Assembly: GCF_004114425.1 (NCBI RefSeq)
Contig: NZ_RDQF01000037.1
Coordinates: 1-64,000 of the forward strand
Length of the DNA stretch: 64,000 nt
Direction of reading: 5' to 3'
Origin: Bradyrhizobium vignae
GTDB taxonomy: Bacteria; Pseudomonadota; Alphaproteobacteria; Rhizobiales; Xanthobacteraceae
Part shown: piece by piece, positions 9,376-17,697 of the stretch
Layout of the letters: every line of letters starts with the position of its first letter
Position numbering within the stretch: position 1 is the stretch's first letter
Notes under the pieces: generated by a model
Seen by the model: the letters and a program-made list of their open reading frames with translations, nothing else
What the model was told of the DNA's origin: nothing
Databases searched by the model: none
Translations under genes and position numbers: made by a program

Positions 9376-10530
9376 CTACTTCTTCTCCACCCGCGCCTTC
9401 TCCGCGTCCCACGCCTGGAATTGCCTGAACAGCGTCTCCTTGTCCGCGTCGGACACGTTTGCAGCGGTCGGGCTCTGCTTCAGGAACGCCTCGAAGCGCT
9501 GCCGCGTCACCGGCTCGACGCCGTGCTTGTCGAGCCAGTGCTGCGCCACCGGCAATCTGTTCCAGCCGGATAGCGGCGCCGCGAGCGAGACCTCCTTCCA
9601 CTTGGGATGGAAGGGCGGGTTCTGCAGCGCGGGGAATTTCGTGAAGAACGCGTCCACGAACAGCGCGAGCTTGCGATAGCGCTCGGTGTTGGGTGCCCAA
9701 TTATAAGCCGCGAGCACTGCAGGCACGGCGATCGTGTCGACGCTCTCGCCCTCCTTGATCAGGTTCGGATAGTCCTTCGCGGTCAGGGTTGCCGGCAGAT
9801 AGTCGCTCTGCAGCGGGGTCGCATAGTCCACCTTCGCGAGATGGAAGCGGCCATCATTGCCGAAGGTCGAGACCGATTTGTACGGCTTGCCGCCGACCAC
9901 GATGACGGCGTCGATCTCGCCGGCCTTCAGCTTCTCCATCGCGATGCGCTGCTCGACATAGACGAATTTCGCCTTGATCCCGAGCCGCTCGAAAACGGTG
10001 AGCGCGCTGACGAAGGTGCCGCCGTTCGGCAGGTCGACGCTGACGGTCTTGCCTTCGAGGTCTTTGAGCGTTGCCACGGATTTCGGCGCGATCACCTGCA
10101 TCTCTTCGTTGTAGAGCTTCGTCACATAGGTGAACTGCCGCTTGATGTCCTTGGCAAAGCCCTTGCGCTCGAGATAGTCGAGGGTGTCGGCGCGCACGAT
10201 TCCGAGATCGACGCCCTGCAGGAACAGGATGTCGGCAACGCTCTGCACCGAGCCGCGGCCGACGATCGGCAGCACGCGGATCTTGTTGCCGTCGTCGAGC
10301 ACCGAGGCGAGGTCGGCGCCGAACTGCACATAGGTGCCGCCGATCGTGCCGGTGATCAGCGTGACCGTGTTGGCGTTCAGCGCCTGCTTGGTCGAGGTCG
10401 AGCCGAACTGGAAGATGGCCTTCAGGCCGTCGGAGACCTTGGCCGGATCGTACTCGGTCTGCTCGGCGTGCGCCGCAAAGGCACAGATGGTCGTGATGGC
10501 GGCAAGCGCCATTTTCAAAGCATTACGCAT
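9376..10530 (-). CDS. TAXI family TRAP transporter solute-binding protein
   Basis: 384-residue secreted binding protein. The signal peptide MRNALKMALAAITTICAFAAHAEQ is followed by a TAXI domain with the characteristic TLITGTIGGTYVQFGADLA and VGRGSVQSVADI stretches, where the ligand (often a small carboxylate or amino acid) sits. The C-terminal quarter is an extra helical region rich in charged residues (to VEKK). The gene starts 18 bases after the stop of the Sel1-like gene on the same strand, so the two are probably co-transcribed. No TRAP DctM/DctQ permease is present nearby. Confidence 0.82.
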   Translation of the reverse strand: MRNALKMALAAITTICAFAAHAEQTEYDPAKVSDGLKAIFQFGSTSTKQALNANTVTLITGTIGGTYVQFGADLASVLDDGNKIRVLPIVGRGSVQSVADILFLQGVDLGIVRADTLDYLERKGFAKDIKRQFTYVTKLYNEEMQVIAPKSVATLKDLEGKTVSVDLPNGGTFVSALTVFERLGIKAKFVYVEQRIAMEKLKAGEIDAVIVVGGKPYKSVSTFGNDGRFHLAKVDYATPLQSDYLPATLTAKDYPNLIKEGESVDTIAVPAVLAAYNWAPNTERYRKLALFVDAFFTKFPALQNPPFHPKWKEVSLAAPLSGWNRLPVAQHWLDKHGVEPVTRQRFEAFLKQSPTAANVSDADKETLFRQFQAWDAEKARVEKK

Positions 10531-10548
10531 GATGTCCCCTGAAGTGAT

Positions 10549-11415
10549 CTAGTTCGAGAGCTGGGCGAGGCGCTGGCGCGCCTCCGCCGATCCGAGGCTG
10601 GCGGCGCGCTGATACCAGTCACGGGCGGCTGCCGCGTCGGCAATGACGCTTCGTGCGTCGTTGGTGCCGAGCACTGCCGGATCGTAGGTCTGTGCCAGCA
10701 GCAGCGCGGCCGTCGCGTCTTGCGCATTGGCCGCCCGTTCGAGCAGCAGGCGCGCCGCGGCGATGTCGCCGACGCCGATCAGACGTTTGGCGCGCGTCGT
10801 CAGTGCCGCAAGCGTGTCGGCCTCGAGGGTCCTGGCGGGCTCGGGCGGCGCAGGCTGCGCCGCGACAGGTGCCGGCGCATCGGTCTGCATTTGGACTTGG
10901 TTCTGGACTTGGCTTTGGGATTGGGCCTGCAGCGCAGTCTGATAGGCGGTCGCAATCGCTTCGCGGCTCGGCACTGGCGGTGCCGGGAGGTCCTGCTTGT
11001 CGGCGCTCGCCAGCATCGTGTCGGTCACGCGGCCGGGATCCTTGCTCGAGACTTGGTTTACGACTGGCGGGCTGGCGGTAGCCATTGCCTGCCCGGGAAC
11101 TGCGCCGGCATAGTCGGCGAGAAGGCCACGCAGGTCGGACTGAAACACCACCGCCGCGATCGCGGCGGCGGATATCGCAAGTCCGGCAGCGACAAGAAGA
11201 GGCGCGATCCTAGCTCTGGGGCGCAGCGGCGCATATTCCTGCGGGTCCGGTGCGCCGAGCGGGTCGGACAGAAACAGTGGGATGGGATCGTCCTGCGCAA
11301 GCTCGGCGCGCCTGGCACGTGCGCGGATATAGGATGCGATGGGCGGATGTGATGCAGATCGATCGGAGTCGAGCGCGAGCGACTCCTTCGACGGTCGATA
11401 GGCCGTCGTCTCCAT
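10549..11415 (-). CDS. membrane-anchored protein with Sel1-like repeat region
   Basis: 288-residue protein of unknown function. A cytoplasmic N-terminus of about 68 residues, a single membrane segment (APLLVAAGLAISAAAIAAVV, about 70-90), a Gln/Pro/Ala-rich linker with QSQSQVQNQVQMQ, and a C-terminal helical repeat region resembling Sel1/TPR repeats (AAARDWYQRAASLGSAEARQ at the very end). Sel1-type repeats usually serve as protein-binding scaffolds. AGGGAG precedes the ATG. It lies directly upstream of the TAXI gene and may help place that binding protein at the membrane; this is inference. Confidence 0.75.
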   Translation of the reverse strand: METTAYRPSKESLALDSDRSASHPPIASYIRARARRAELAQDDPIPLFLSDPLGAPDPQEYAPLRPRARIAPLLVAAGLAISAAAIAAVVFQSDLRGLLADYAGAVPGQAMATASPPVVNQVSSKDPGRVTDTMLASADKQDLPAPPVPSREAIATAYQTALQAQSQSQVQNQVQMQTDAPAPVAAQPAPPEPARTLEADTLAALTTRAKRLIGVGDIAAARLLLERAANAQDATAALLLAQTYDPAVLGTNDARSVIADAAAARDWYQRAASLGSAEARQRLAQLSN

Positions 11416-11811
11416 GGTGTGATGCTCCCTACTGACGCAACGCAGGGGCAGTCCCGGCTTCAGTCTTCTTGTTCTTGTCCAGGAGCGCCCCGCAAACTGG
11501 AACCGGTAAATCGCCGTTTGAATCAGTCCAAAAGACGACGACGATTGGGGCGAATCGGGAAATATTTGGGTTAGATTGGGGCGAGGTTGCGGAATGCACC
11601 TCTATTTTACTAACTGTGGTTGAGGGGGACTTATGATGCAGCGGCAGGCACACTGCCAGCTCCGCGCTCGCTGTCATTCCCCGCGTAGACGGGGAATCCA
11701 GTACGCCGCGGCCATCGATTCAACCACAACTGTCTCGGAGTACTGGATCGCCCGGTCATCAAGCCGGGCGATGACAGCTGTGTATGAAGCGGCGTCGCGA
11801 TGACATCGCGA
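11416..11811. other. intergenic region, AT-richer, with one repeat
   Basis: The first ~250 bases are clearly lower in GC than their surroundings and should carry the promoter of the Sel1-like/TAXI pair. The second part is a family C repeat. A short minus-strand frame at 11429-11677 has no Shine-Dalgarno and no recognisable features, so I do not call it. Confidence 0.5.
11671..11777. repeat. palindromic repeat, family C
   Basis: It is near-identical in layout to the element at 9221-9327: CTGTCATTCCCCGC, CAGTACGCCGCGGCC, GAGTACTGGATCGCCC and GGGCGATGACAG. It lies just past the stop codon of the quinone oxidoreductase. Confidence 0.88.
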
Positions 11812-12786
11812 TCACGGATGCAGGATCACCTTGCCCATCGCTTGGCGCCCCGCCAGCACCTTCAGCGCATCCGCCGTCTGCGCGAGCGGGAAGGTGCGGT
11901 CGACATGCGATGAGATCTTTCCTTCCGCGGTCCACTTCACGAGCTTCTCGAGATTGGCCCGGTTCTTCTCCGGATTCTGCCGGGTCCAGGCGCCCCAGAA
12001 CACGCCGCGGATATCGCAGCCCTTCAACAGCGCGAGGTTCAGCGGCATCTTCGGAATGTCGCCGGCGGCAAAGCCGATGACGAGGAAGCGGCCTTCCCAG
12101 GCAATCGAGCGCAGCGCCTGCTCGGCATACGCACCACCCACGGGATCGAAGATGATGTCGACGCCCTTGCCGCCGGTGAGCTTGCGCAGACCTTCCTTCA
12201 AATCTTCCTTGGCGTAGTTCAGCGTCAGCTCGGCGCCGTGCGCCTTGGCGAATTCAAGCTTCTCGTCGGACGAGGCGCAGGCGATCACCTTCAGGCCCAT
12301 CAGCTTGCCGAGCTCGCAGGCGGCAAGGCCGGTGCCGCCGGCGGCCCCGAGCACCGCGAGCGTCTCGCCGGGCTTCGGACTGGCGCGATCTTCCAGCGCA
12401 TGCAGTGCGGTGCCGTAGATGATGATGATGCCGGCCGCGCGGTCGTAGTCGAGATTGTCGGGGATCTTCACGATCGAGGCCGCCGGCAGCGCGATCTTCT
12501 CGCGTGCGCCGTTGTGGCCGCAGGATGCCACCACGCGGTCACCGACCTTGAGGTCGGTGACACCGGCGCCGATGCTCTCGATCACGCCCGCGACTTCCGC
12601 AGCCGGCGAGAACGGGAATGGCGGCTTGATCTGGTACTTGCCCTGGATCATCAGGATGTCGAAGAAATTCAGCGCCGCCGCCTTGATCGCGATCACGGCT
12701 TCGCCGGGGCCAGCCACCGGATCCGGCACATCGGCGAGCACGAGATCGTCGGGCTGGCAATATTGCGAGCAGAGGATGGCTTTCAT
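11812..12786 (-). CDS. NADPH:quinone oxidoreductase, zinc-independent MDR family
   Basis: 324-residue medium-chain reductase of the quinone oxidoreductase/zeta-crystallin type. It should reduce quinones or enones with NADPH. An N-terminal GroES-like domain is followed by the Rossmann fold with AVLGAAGGTGLAACELGK (nucleotide loop) and the Y/K-rich region LNYAKEDLKE. The zinc-ligand cysteines of classical alcohol dehydrogenases are absent. I start at the ATG at 12786 (MKAILCSQYC), which has AAGGTG upstream; the frame stays open further but that part is the family B repeat. The gene is divergent from the SDR at 13008, and the repeat lies between them. Confidence 0.88.
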   Translation of the reverse strand: MKAILCSQYCQPDDLVLADVPDPVAGPGEAVIAIKAAALNFFDILMIQGKYQIKPPFPFSPAAEVAGVIESIGAGVTDLKVGDRVVASCGHNGAREKIALPAASIVKIPDNLDYDRAAGIIIIYGTALHALEDRASPKPGETLAVLGAAGGTGLAACELGKLMGLKVIACASSDEKLEFAKAHGAELTLNYAKEDLKEGLRKLTGGKGVDIIFDPVGGAYAEQALRSIAWEGRFLVIGFAAGDIPKMPLNLALLKGCDIRGVFWGAWTRQNPEKNRANLEKLVKWTAEGKISSHVDRTFPLAQTADALKVLAGRQAMGKVILHP

Positions 12787-12899
12787 CGCGGCACCTTGAG
12801 GCGTTTCGAGTGGAATTATGGTTGGCCCGGTTTTGCCGGATTTGATGCGGGTCGACAATCCGGATTCTTTGTCTCGGGTGATACGACGGCCTATCCTCC

Positions 12900-12980
12900 C
12901 GTCATTGCGAGCGCAGCGAAGCAATCCAGAATCCGTCCTGCGGAAATAGCCTGGATTTGCTTCGCTGCGTTCGCAATGAT
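12900..12980. repeat. palindromic repeat, family B
   Basis: CGTCATTGCGAGCGCAGCG faces TTCGCTGCGTTCGCAATGA, with AAGCAATCCAGAATC / CCTGGATTTGCTT inside. It occupies the centre of the divergent promoter region of the quinone oxidoreductase and SDR genes. Being palindromic, it encodes MLRC(A/V)RND in frame with each gene on both strands. Confidence 0.9.
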
Positions 12981-13007
12981 GAAATCCGCGGAGAAAGGAT
13001 TCAAACG

Positions 13008-13847
13008 ATGTTTGAAACAGGTCTGCTCAAGGGCAAGCGCATCCTCGTCACCGGCGGCGGGTCGGGCCTTGGCGCCGCGATGGGACGCCGCTTCCTCGCG
13101 CTCGGCGCTGAGCTCGTGATCTGCGGCCGCAAGCTCGATCGGTTGGAAGCGACGGCAGCGGCGATGCGCGAAGAGACCGGCGGCAAAGTCACGACCATCG
13201 CCTGCGATATCCGCGACGGCGCGGCCGTCGACAGCATGATGGATGCGATCTGGCGCGAGGCGCCGCTCGACATCCTCGTCAACAATGCCGCTGCCACCTT
13301 CATCGCGCAGAGCGAGCATCTCTCCTTCCGCGCCGCGGATGCGATCCTGGCGCCGACGCTGCATGGCGCGATGTATTGCACGCTCGCCGCCGGCAGGCGT
13401 TGGATCGAGGGCAAGCACGGCGGCGTCGTGCTGTCGATCCTCTCGACCTCCACCATCACCGGCCGCGCCTTCACGGTTCCGTCGGCGATGGCGAAGTCGG
13501 CGCTGCTCGCGATGACCAAGAGTCTCGCCGTGGAATGGGGCCCGAAGGCCATCCGCAACGTTGCGATCGCGCCGGGCCCGTTCCCGACCGCAGGGGCCGC
13601 CGGGCAACTCCGTCCCGAGGGCCGCGACGAAGGCTGGACCTCGCGCAACCCGCTTGGGCGCACCGGCGAGCACGACGAGCTTGCCGATCTCGCCAGCTTC
13701 CTGGTCTCGGACCGTGCCGCCTACATCAATGGCGAGATGGTGGTGATCGACGGCGGCGCGCATTTGCGCAGTTCCGGCGCCGAGGATTTGCTCGCCTGGA
13801 CCGAGGCACAATGGGCCGAGCAACGCGCCGCGCGATCCAAGGCCTAA
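13008..13847 (+). CDS. SDR family oxidoreductase, 2,4-dienoyl-CoA reductase-like
   Basis: 279-residue short-chain dehydrogenase. The NAD(P) motif TGGGSGLG is at 15-22 and NNAA at 92-95. The usual catalytic Tyr of YxxxK is replaced by Ser159 (SAMAK, K163), as in the dienoyl-CoA reductase branch of the SDR family, so a role in degrading unsaturated fatty acids is likely. The WGPKAIRNVAIAPGP stretch also fits that branch. The ATG at 13008 is preceded by GGAGAAAGGA; the longer frame would be repeat sequence. Confidence 0.87.
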   Translation: MFETGLLKGKRILVTGGGSGLGAAMGRRFLALGAELVICGRKLDRLEATAAAMREETGGKVTTIACDIRDGAAVDSMMDAIWREAPLDILVNNAAATFIAQSEHLSFRAADAILAPTLHGAMYCTLAAGRRWIEGKHGGVVLSILSTSTITGRAFTVPSAMAKSALLAMTKSLAVEWGPKAIRNVAIAPGPFPTAGAAGQLRPEGRDEGWTSRNPLGRTGEHDELADLASFLVSDRAAYINGEMVVIDGGAHLRSSGAEDLLAWTEAQWAEQRAARSKA

Positions 13848-13963
13848 CCGCCACCGATACCGCTAACTGCCTTCCCAAATTGGACTTTCCCGGCTATCCC
13901 TGCCCGGGGACAAAGCGCGCTCGGGCCATCTTCCAGTCACAATATTGAGGGAACCACTCCAGC

Positions 13964-14638
13964 ATGTGGCGGGTGCTGATTTTAGCTTTGATGACTGGCG
14001 TGATGGCCGGGCGGATTGTCGATTCCGCGTGGGCGCAGACGGCGCAACCGGCGCCCAAGTCTGTTCCAAAAGAGTCTGCTCCAAAAGAGGCGACACCGAA
14101 GCCGGCCCCGCCGGCCAGCACGACTGCAAAGGCGGCCTCGAAGCCCGAGAGCAAATCGGCGGCCTCGCCCGCCGCAGTTGCGGGCGGCGCCGAGCCGACC
14201 CTGATCGGGCAGTTCGGCACCTGGGGAGCATACTCGGCGGCGCCGAACGGCAAGAAGGTCTGCTTCGCGCTGGCAAAGCCGTCGTCGTCGAAGACCAACC
14301 CGCCGAACCGGCCGCGTGATCCCGCCTATGCCTTCGTGTCGACCCGGCCGGCGGAGAAGGTGAGCAACGAGGTCTCGGTGATGATCGGCTACGCGCTGAA
14401 GCCGGGCTCGGAATCGACCGTCGAGGTCGGCGGCGCCTCCTTCGCCATGTACACGCAGGGCGACGGGCTCTGGATCAAGAACGCGGCCGAGGAGGAGCGG
14501 ATGGTCGAAGCCATGCGCAAATCTGTCGATCTCGTGGTCAAGGGCGTCTCGGCCAAGGGGACCGAGACGACCGATACCTTCTCGCTGAAGGGTCTCGCCC
14601 AGGCGCTCGACAAGATCGCACAGGACTGCAGGCGGTAA
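13964..14638 (+). CDS. invasion-associated locus B (IalB) family protein
   Basis: 224-residue exported protein. A signal peptide (WRVLILALMTGVMAG...) ends near AWAQTAQ, then comes a low-complexity Pro/Ala/Lys/Ser linker of about 50 residues with PKSVPKESAPKEATPK. The C-terminal 150 residues resemble IalB domains (FGTWGAYSA, KKVCFALAKP, and a conserved Cys near the end, DCRR). IalB-type proteins are widespread in rhizobia and are not specific to pathogens; the molecular role is unknown. The gene stands alone between an SDR gene and rlmN. Confidence 0.78.
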   Translation: MWRVLILALMTGVMAGRIVDSAWAQTAQPAPKSVPKESAPKEATPKPAPPASTTAKAASKPESKSAASPAAVAGGAEPTLIGQFGTWGAYSAAPNGKKVCFALAKPSSSKTNPPNRPRDPAYAFVSTRPAEKVSNEVSVMIGYALKPGSESTVEVGGASFAMYTQGDGLWIKNAAEEERMVEAMRKSVDLVVKGVSAKGTETTDTFSLKGLAQALDKIAQDCRR

Positions 14639-14720
14639 CGCCTCGTCGTTAAGGCTGAGGGCGATAAGGTCGCAATCGGCGGTTCCGATTGCTATATAGG
14701 GGTTATCCCAAAGGTGCTGC

Positions 14721-14806
14721 CGTCATGGCCGGGCTTGTCCCGGCCATCCACGCGCTGGCTCCGGGCGGGAAGAACGTGGATGCCCGGGACAAGCCCGGCC
14801 ATGACG
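14721..14806. repeat. palindromic repeat, family E
   Basis: CGTCATGGCCGGGCTTGTCC faces GGACAAGCCCGGCCATGACG, with ATCCACG/CGTGGAT inside. The whole element is a strong hairpin about 25 bases upstream of rlmN. A related, less perfect copy is at 38941-39064. Confidence 0.9.
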
Positions 14807-14831
14807 AGACAGCAGCAATCTCAGGCAAGCG

Positions 14832-16025
14832 ATGACCGAGCCGCACAACGCAACATTGGTGGAGAAGACTCCGCTCGAAACCTATGTGCCGCCGGCAAGG
14901 CCGTCGCTGATCGGCCTGTCGCGCGCCGAGCTTGCAGATCGCCTCGGCGAGATCGGCGTTGCACCGGCCCAGCGCAAGATGCGCGTGCAGCAGTTGTGGC
15001 ACTGGATCTATTTCCGCGGCGCCCAGAGCTTTGACGAGATGACCTCGATCTCGAAGGGCATTCGCGCCGATCTCGCCCAGCATTTCACCGTCGACCGGCC
15101 GGAAGTCGTGGCCGAGCAGATTTCCAATGACGGCACCCGCAAATGGCTGCTGCGGCTGCCGAGCGGCGACGCCGTCCAGAAGGCGCATGAAGTCGAGTGC
15201 GTCTACATCCCCGAAACCGATCGCGGCACGCTCTGCGTCTCCTCGCAGGTCGGCTGCACGCTCAACTGCGCGTTCTGCCACACCGGCACGCAGCGCCTGG
15301 TGCGCAACCTCACCGCCGGCGAGATCGTCGGACAGGTGATGGTCGCGCGCGATCGCCTGAACGACTGGGCCGATCGCGAGGACGGCACGCGCCGCGTCAC
15401 CAACATCGTGATGATGGGTATGGGCGAGCCGCTCTACAATTTCGACGCGGTGCGCGATGCGCTGCTCATCGTCGGCGACAACGAAGGCATCGGCATCTCG
15501 CGCCGCCGCATCACGCTCTCGACCTCGGGCGTGGTGCCCAACATCGTGCGCGCCGGCGAGGAGATCGGCGTCATGCTCGCGATCTCGCTGCATGCTGTGC
15601 GCGATGAATTGCGCAACGAGCTGGTGCCGCTCAACCGCAAATATCCGATCAAGGAGCTCTTGCAGGCCTGCCGCGACTATCCCGGCGCCTCGAACGCGCG
15701 CCGCATCACCTTTGAATATGTGATGCTCAAGGGCGTCAACGATTCGCTCGACGATGCAAAGCTGCTGGTGAAGCTGCTCAAGGGCATTCCGGCCAAGATC
15801 AATCTGATCCCGTTCAATCCCTGGCCGGGCACGGCCTATGAGTGCTCGGACTGGGATCAGATCGAAAAATTCTCCGAATACATCTTCAACGCCGGCTATT
15901 CCTCACCGGTCCGCACCCCGCGCGGCCGCGACATCCTCGCCGCCTGCGGCCAGCTCAAGTCGGAGACCGAGAAGCTCAGCGCCAGGGAGCGCCAGGCGCT
16001 GCGCGCCATGGCGATGACGGACTAG
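14832..16025 (+). CDS. rlmN: 23S rRNA (adenine(2503)-C(2))-methyltransferase RlmN
   Basis: 397-residue radical-SAM enzyme that methylates A2503 of 23S rRNA, and also A37 of some tRNAs. The [4Fe-4S] cysteines C142, C146 and C149 lie in CTLNCAFCHTG; NIVMMGMGEPL and ISLHAVRDELR are the following family motifs. The length and N-terminal helical domain match alphaproteobacterial RlmN. The ATG at 14832 follows CAGGCAAGCG; a family E hairpin sits just upstream, so transcription must start within or before it. Confidence 0.97.
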   Translation: MTEPHNATLVEKTPLETYVPPARPSLIGLSRAELADRLGEIGVAPAQRKMRVQQLWHWIYFRGAQSFDEMTSISKGIRADLAQHFTVDRPEVVAEQISNDGTRKWLLRLPSGDAVQKAHEVECVYIPETDRGTLCVSSQVGCTLNCAFCHTGTQRLVRNLTAGEIVGQVMVARDRLNDWADREDGTRRVTNIVMMGMGEPLYNFDAVRDALLIVGDNEGIGISRRRITLSTSGVVPNIVRAGEEIGVMLAISLHAVRDELRNELVPLNRKYPIKELLQACRDYPGASNARRITFEYVMLKGVNDSLDDAKLLVKLLKGIPAKINLIPFNPWPGTAYECSDWDQIEKFSEYIFNAGYSSPVRTPRGRDILAACGQLKSETEKLSARERQALRAMAMTD

Positions 16026-16052
16026 CTTTCTATGTCCGCGCTCTCGCATCCC

Positions 16053-16136
16053 CGTCATTGCGAGCACAGCGAAGCATCCAGAATATCTCCGCGGCGGCAG
16101 TCTGGATTGTTCGTCGCTGCGCTCCTCGCAATGGCG
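16053..16136. repeat. palindromic repeat, family B
   Basis: CGTCATTGCGAGCACAGCGAA opens it and GCTGCGCTCCTCGCAATGGCG closes it, with CATCCAGAAT / GTCTGGATTG inside. It lies between the rlmN stop and the next start, with its right end about 20 bases before that start. Confidence 0.85.
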
Positions 16137-16156
16137 ACTGAGTTGACATTTTTGCC

Positions 16157-16651
16157 ATGTCCCTGATCGGCCGCCTCATCATCATCTTCATCGGCTTCCT
16201 CGCCGCCTGCTTCGTCGGCGGCATGATCGTCGTCGTCGCGCTGCTGTTCCCGGAATTCGCAGATCTCGGCGCCGGTCCCGTCGATCAAGGTGCGATCGAT
16301 ATCCTGCTCGGCTTTGGCTTCATCTTCGTCTCGGGCTTCGCGCTGGTGCCAGCGGCGGTGATCGTCGCCGTCACCGAAGCGCTCTACATCCGCAGCGCGC
16401 TGGCTTACGCCGTCGGCGGCGGCCTCGTCGGGCTCGCCTGCTATCTCGGCCTTGTTCCGTTTCACGCCGACACCTTGCAGTTCGAAGGCATCGTGCGGCG
16501 TCACCTGGAGATCATGACCGGCGCCGGCATCGTCGCCGGTGTGGTCTATTGGCTGATCGCCGGCCGCAACGCCGGCGCCTGGCGCGAGCCGCCGCCTCCG
16601 CACAAGCCGCCTCCGCCGCTGCCGTCACAGTCGCGGCCGGACGGGCGGTAA
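16157..16651 (+). CDS. small integral membrane protein of unknown function
   Basis: 164-residue protein with about four hydrophobic segments: LIGRLIIIFIGFLAACFVGG (residues 3-22), GFGFIFVSGFALVPAAVIVA (about 52-72), ALAYAVGGGLVGLACYLGL and AGIVAGVVYWLIA. It ends in a cytoplasmic Pro-rich tail (PPPPHKPPPPLPSQ). No family is recognised. It may be co-transcribed with rlmN, although a family B repeat fills most of the space between them. Confidence 0.75.
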   Translation: MSLIGRLIIIFIGFLAACFVGGMIVVVALLFPEFADLGAGPVDQGAIDILLGFGFIFVSGFALVPAAVIVAVTEALYIRSALAYAVGGGLVGLACYLGLVPFHADTLQFEGIVRRHLEIMTGAGIVAGVVYWLIAGRNAGAWREPPPPHKPPPPLPSQSRPDGR

Positions 16652-16660
16652 TTTATGTGC

Positions 16661-16783
16661 GTCATTCCGGGGTGATGTGAAGCATCGAACTATGGTGCGC
16701 AATTGCGCACCTGAGAATCTCGAGATTCCCCGGTGCGCAATTGTGCACCTGAGGTCTGGTCCTTCGGACCATCCCGGAATGAC
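16661..16783. repeat. palindromic repeat, family D
   Basis: GTCATTCCGGGGTG at one end and ATCCCGGAATGAC at the other, with an internal pair GGTGCGCAATTGCGCACCTG / GGTGCGCAATTGTGCACCTG on either side of AATCTCGAGATT. Related elements lie at 28461 and 49585. Confidence 0.85.
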
Positions 16784-16831
16784 GGTGGCAAAGGGTTTCC
16801 ATCCTCCTTCCACTCCGCTAAACCGCGCGCC

Positions 16832-17608
16832 ATGAACCGGACTGGACTCTTCATCGCCCTGGCGCTCTGGCTCGTGATCGGCCTTGTTTTCGGCCTCTAT
16901 CCCGAGCTCGATCTCAAGCTCGCTGCGCTGTTCTTCGACCCCGCGACCAGGACGTTTCCGCTCAAGCTGAACGAATGGGCCGGCTTTGCGCGCGATGCGG
17001 CGATGTGGATCGCCTGGGCCTTCGCCCTGCCCTCGATCGTCGCGCTTGTGGTCAAGATGATCCGGCCGGACCGGCCGCTGATGGTGCCGGGGCGCACGAT
17101 CATTTTCCTGCTGGTGACGTTGACCATGTCGGCCGGCATTTTGACCAACCTGACGTTCAAGAATTACTGGGGCCGTCCCCGTCCGGTGGTGGTGACCGAG
17201 TTTGCCGGCGATCAGCAATTCGTGCCTTGGTGGGATCCGCGCGGCGGCTGCGGACGCAACTGCTCGTTCTTCTCCGGCGAAGGGGCAACGGCATTCTGGA
17301 CGCTCGCGCCGGCCGCACTGGCGCCGCCGGCGTGGCGGCCACTTGCCTATACCGCCGCCGTGGTGTTCGGCGCGGTAACCAGCGGGCTGCGCATGGCCTT
17401 CGGTGGCCACTTCTTCACCGACGTTTCCATCGCGGGCCTCGTGACCTTCGTCGTGATCTGGTTCGCCTACGCGCTGATTTACCGCTGGCCGCGGACGCGG
17501 TTTTCGGACGATGCGGTCGATGCCGTCTTGACCCGGCTGAACATGCCCGCCTACCGGCTCCGCCAGCGCCTGTTCGGCCGCAAGACCGGTCCCGAGCCCT
17601 CGGTTTGA
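16832..17608 (+). CDS. PAP2 family lipid phosphatase
   Basis: 258-residue membrane phosphatase. The three PAP2 motifs are present: KNYWGRPRP (motif 1), SFFSGEGA (motif 2, a variant of PSGH) and SGLRMAFGGHFFTDV (motif 3, with the catalytic His and Asp). Five to six membrane segments surround them. Such enzymes dephosphorylate undecaprenyl pyrophosphate, phosphatidate or lipid A; the substrate is not decided by sequence. I start at the ATG at 16832 (MNRTGLFIALALWLVIG), because the open frame upstream is repeat sequence. Confidence 0.87.
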   Translation: MNRTGLFIALALWLVIGLVFGLYPELDLKLAALFFDPATRTFPLKLNEWAGFARDAAMWIAWAFALPSIVALVVKMIRPDRPLMVPGRTIIFLLVTLTMSAGILTNLTFKNYWGRPRPVVVTEFAGDQQFVPWWDPRGGCGRNCSFFSGEGATAFWTLAPAALAPPAWRPLAYTAAVVFGAVTSGLRMAFGGHFFTDVSIAGLVTFVVIWFAYALIYRWPRTRFSDDAVDAVLTRLNMPAYRLRQRLFGRKTGPEPSV

Positions 17609-17697
17609 GCCATTAAATGCGTGCCGAGCCTCGCGAAATTTGATATTCGCCGCCCTCGAGCCACAACATCAGCTATTTGAGACCGATTGGACGCGCC

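Noticed and set aside
11429..11677. 82-residue minus-strand frame upstream of the Sel1-like gene
   Set aside because: There is no Shine-Dalgarno or recognisable feature, lower GC than nearby genes, and it lies where a promoter is expected.
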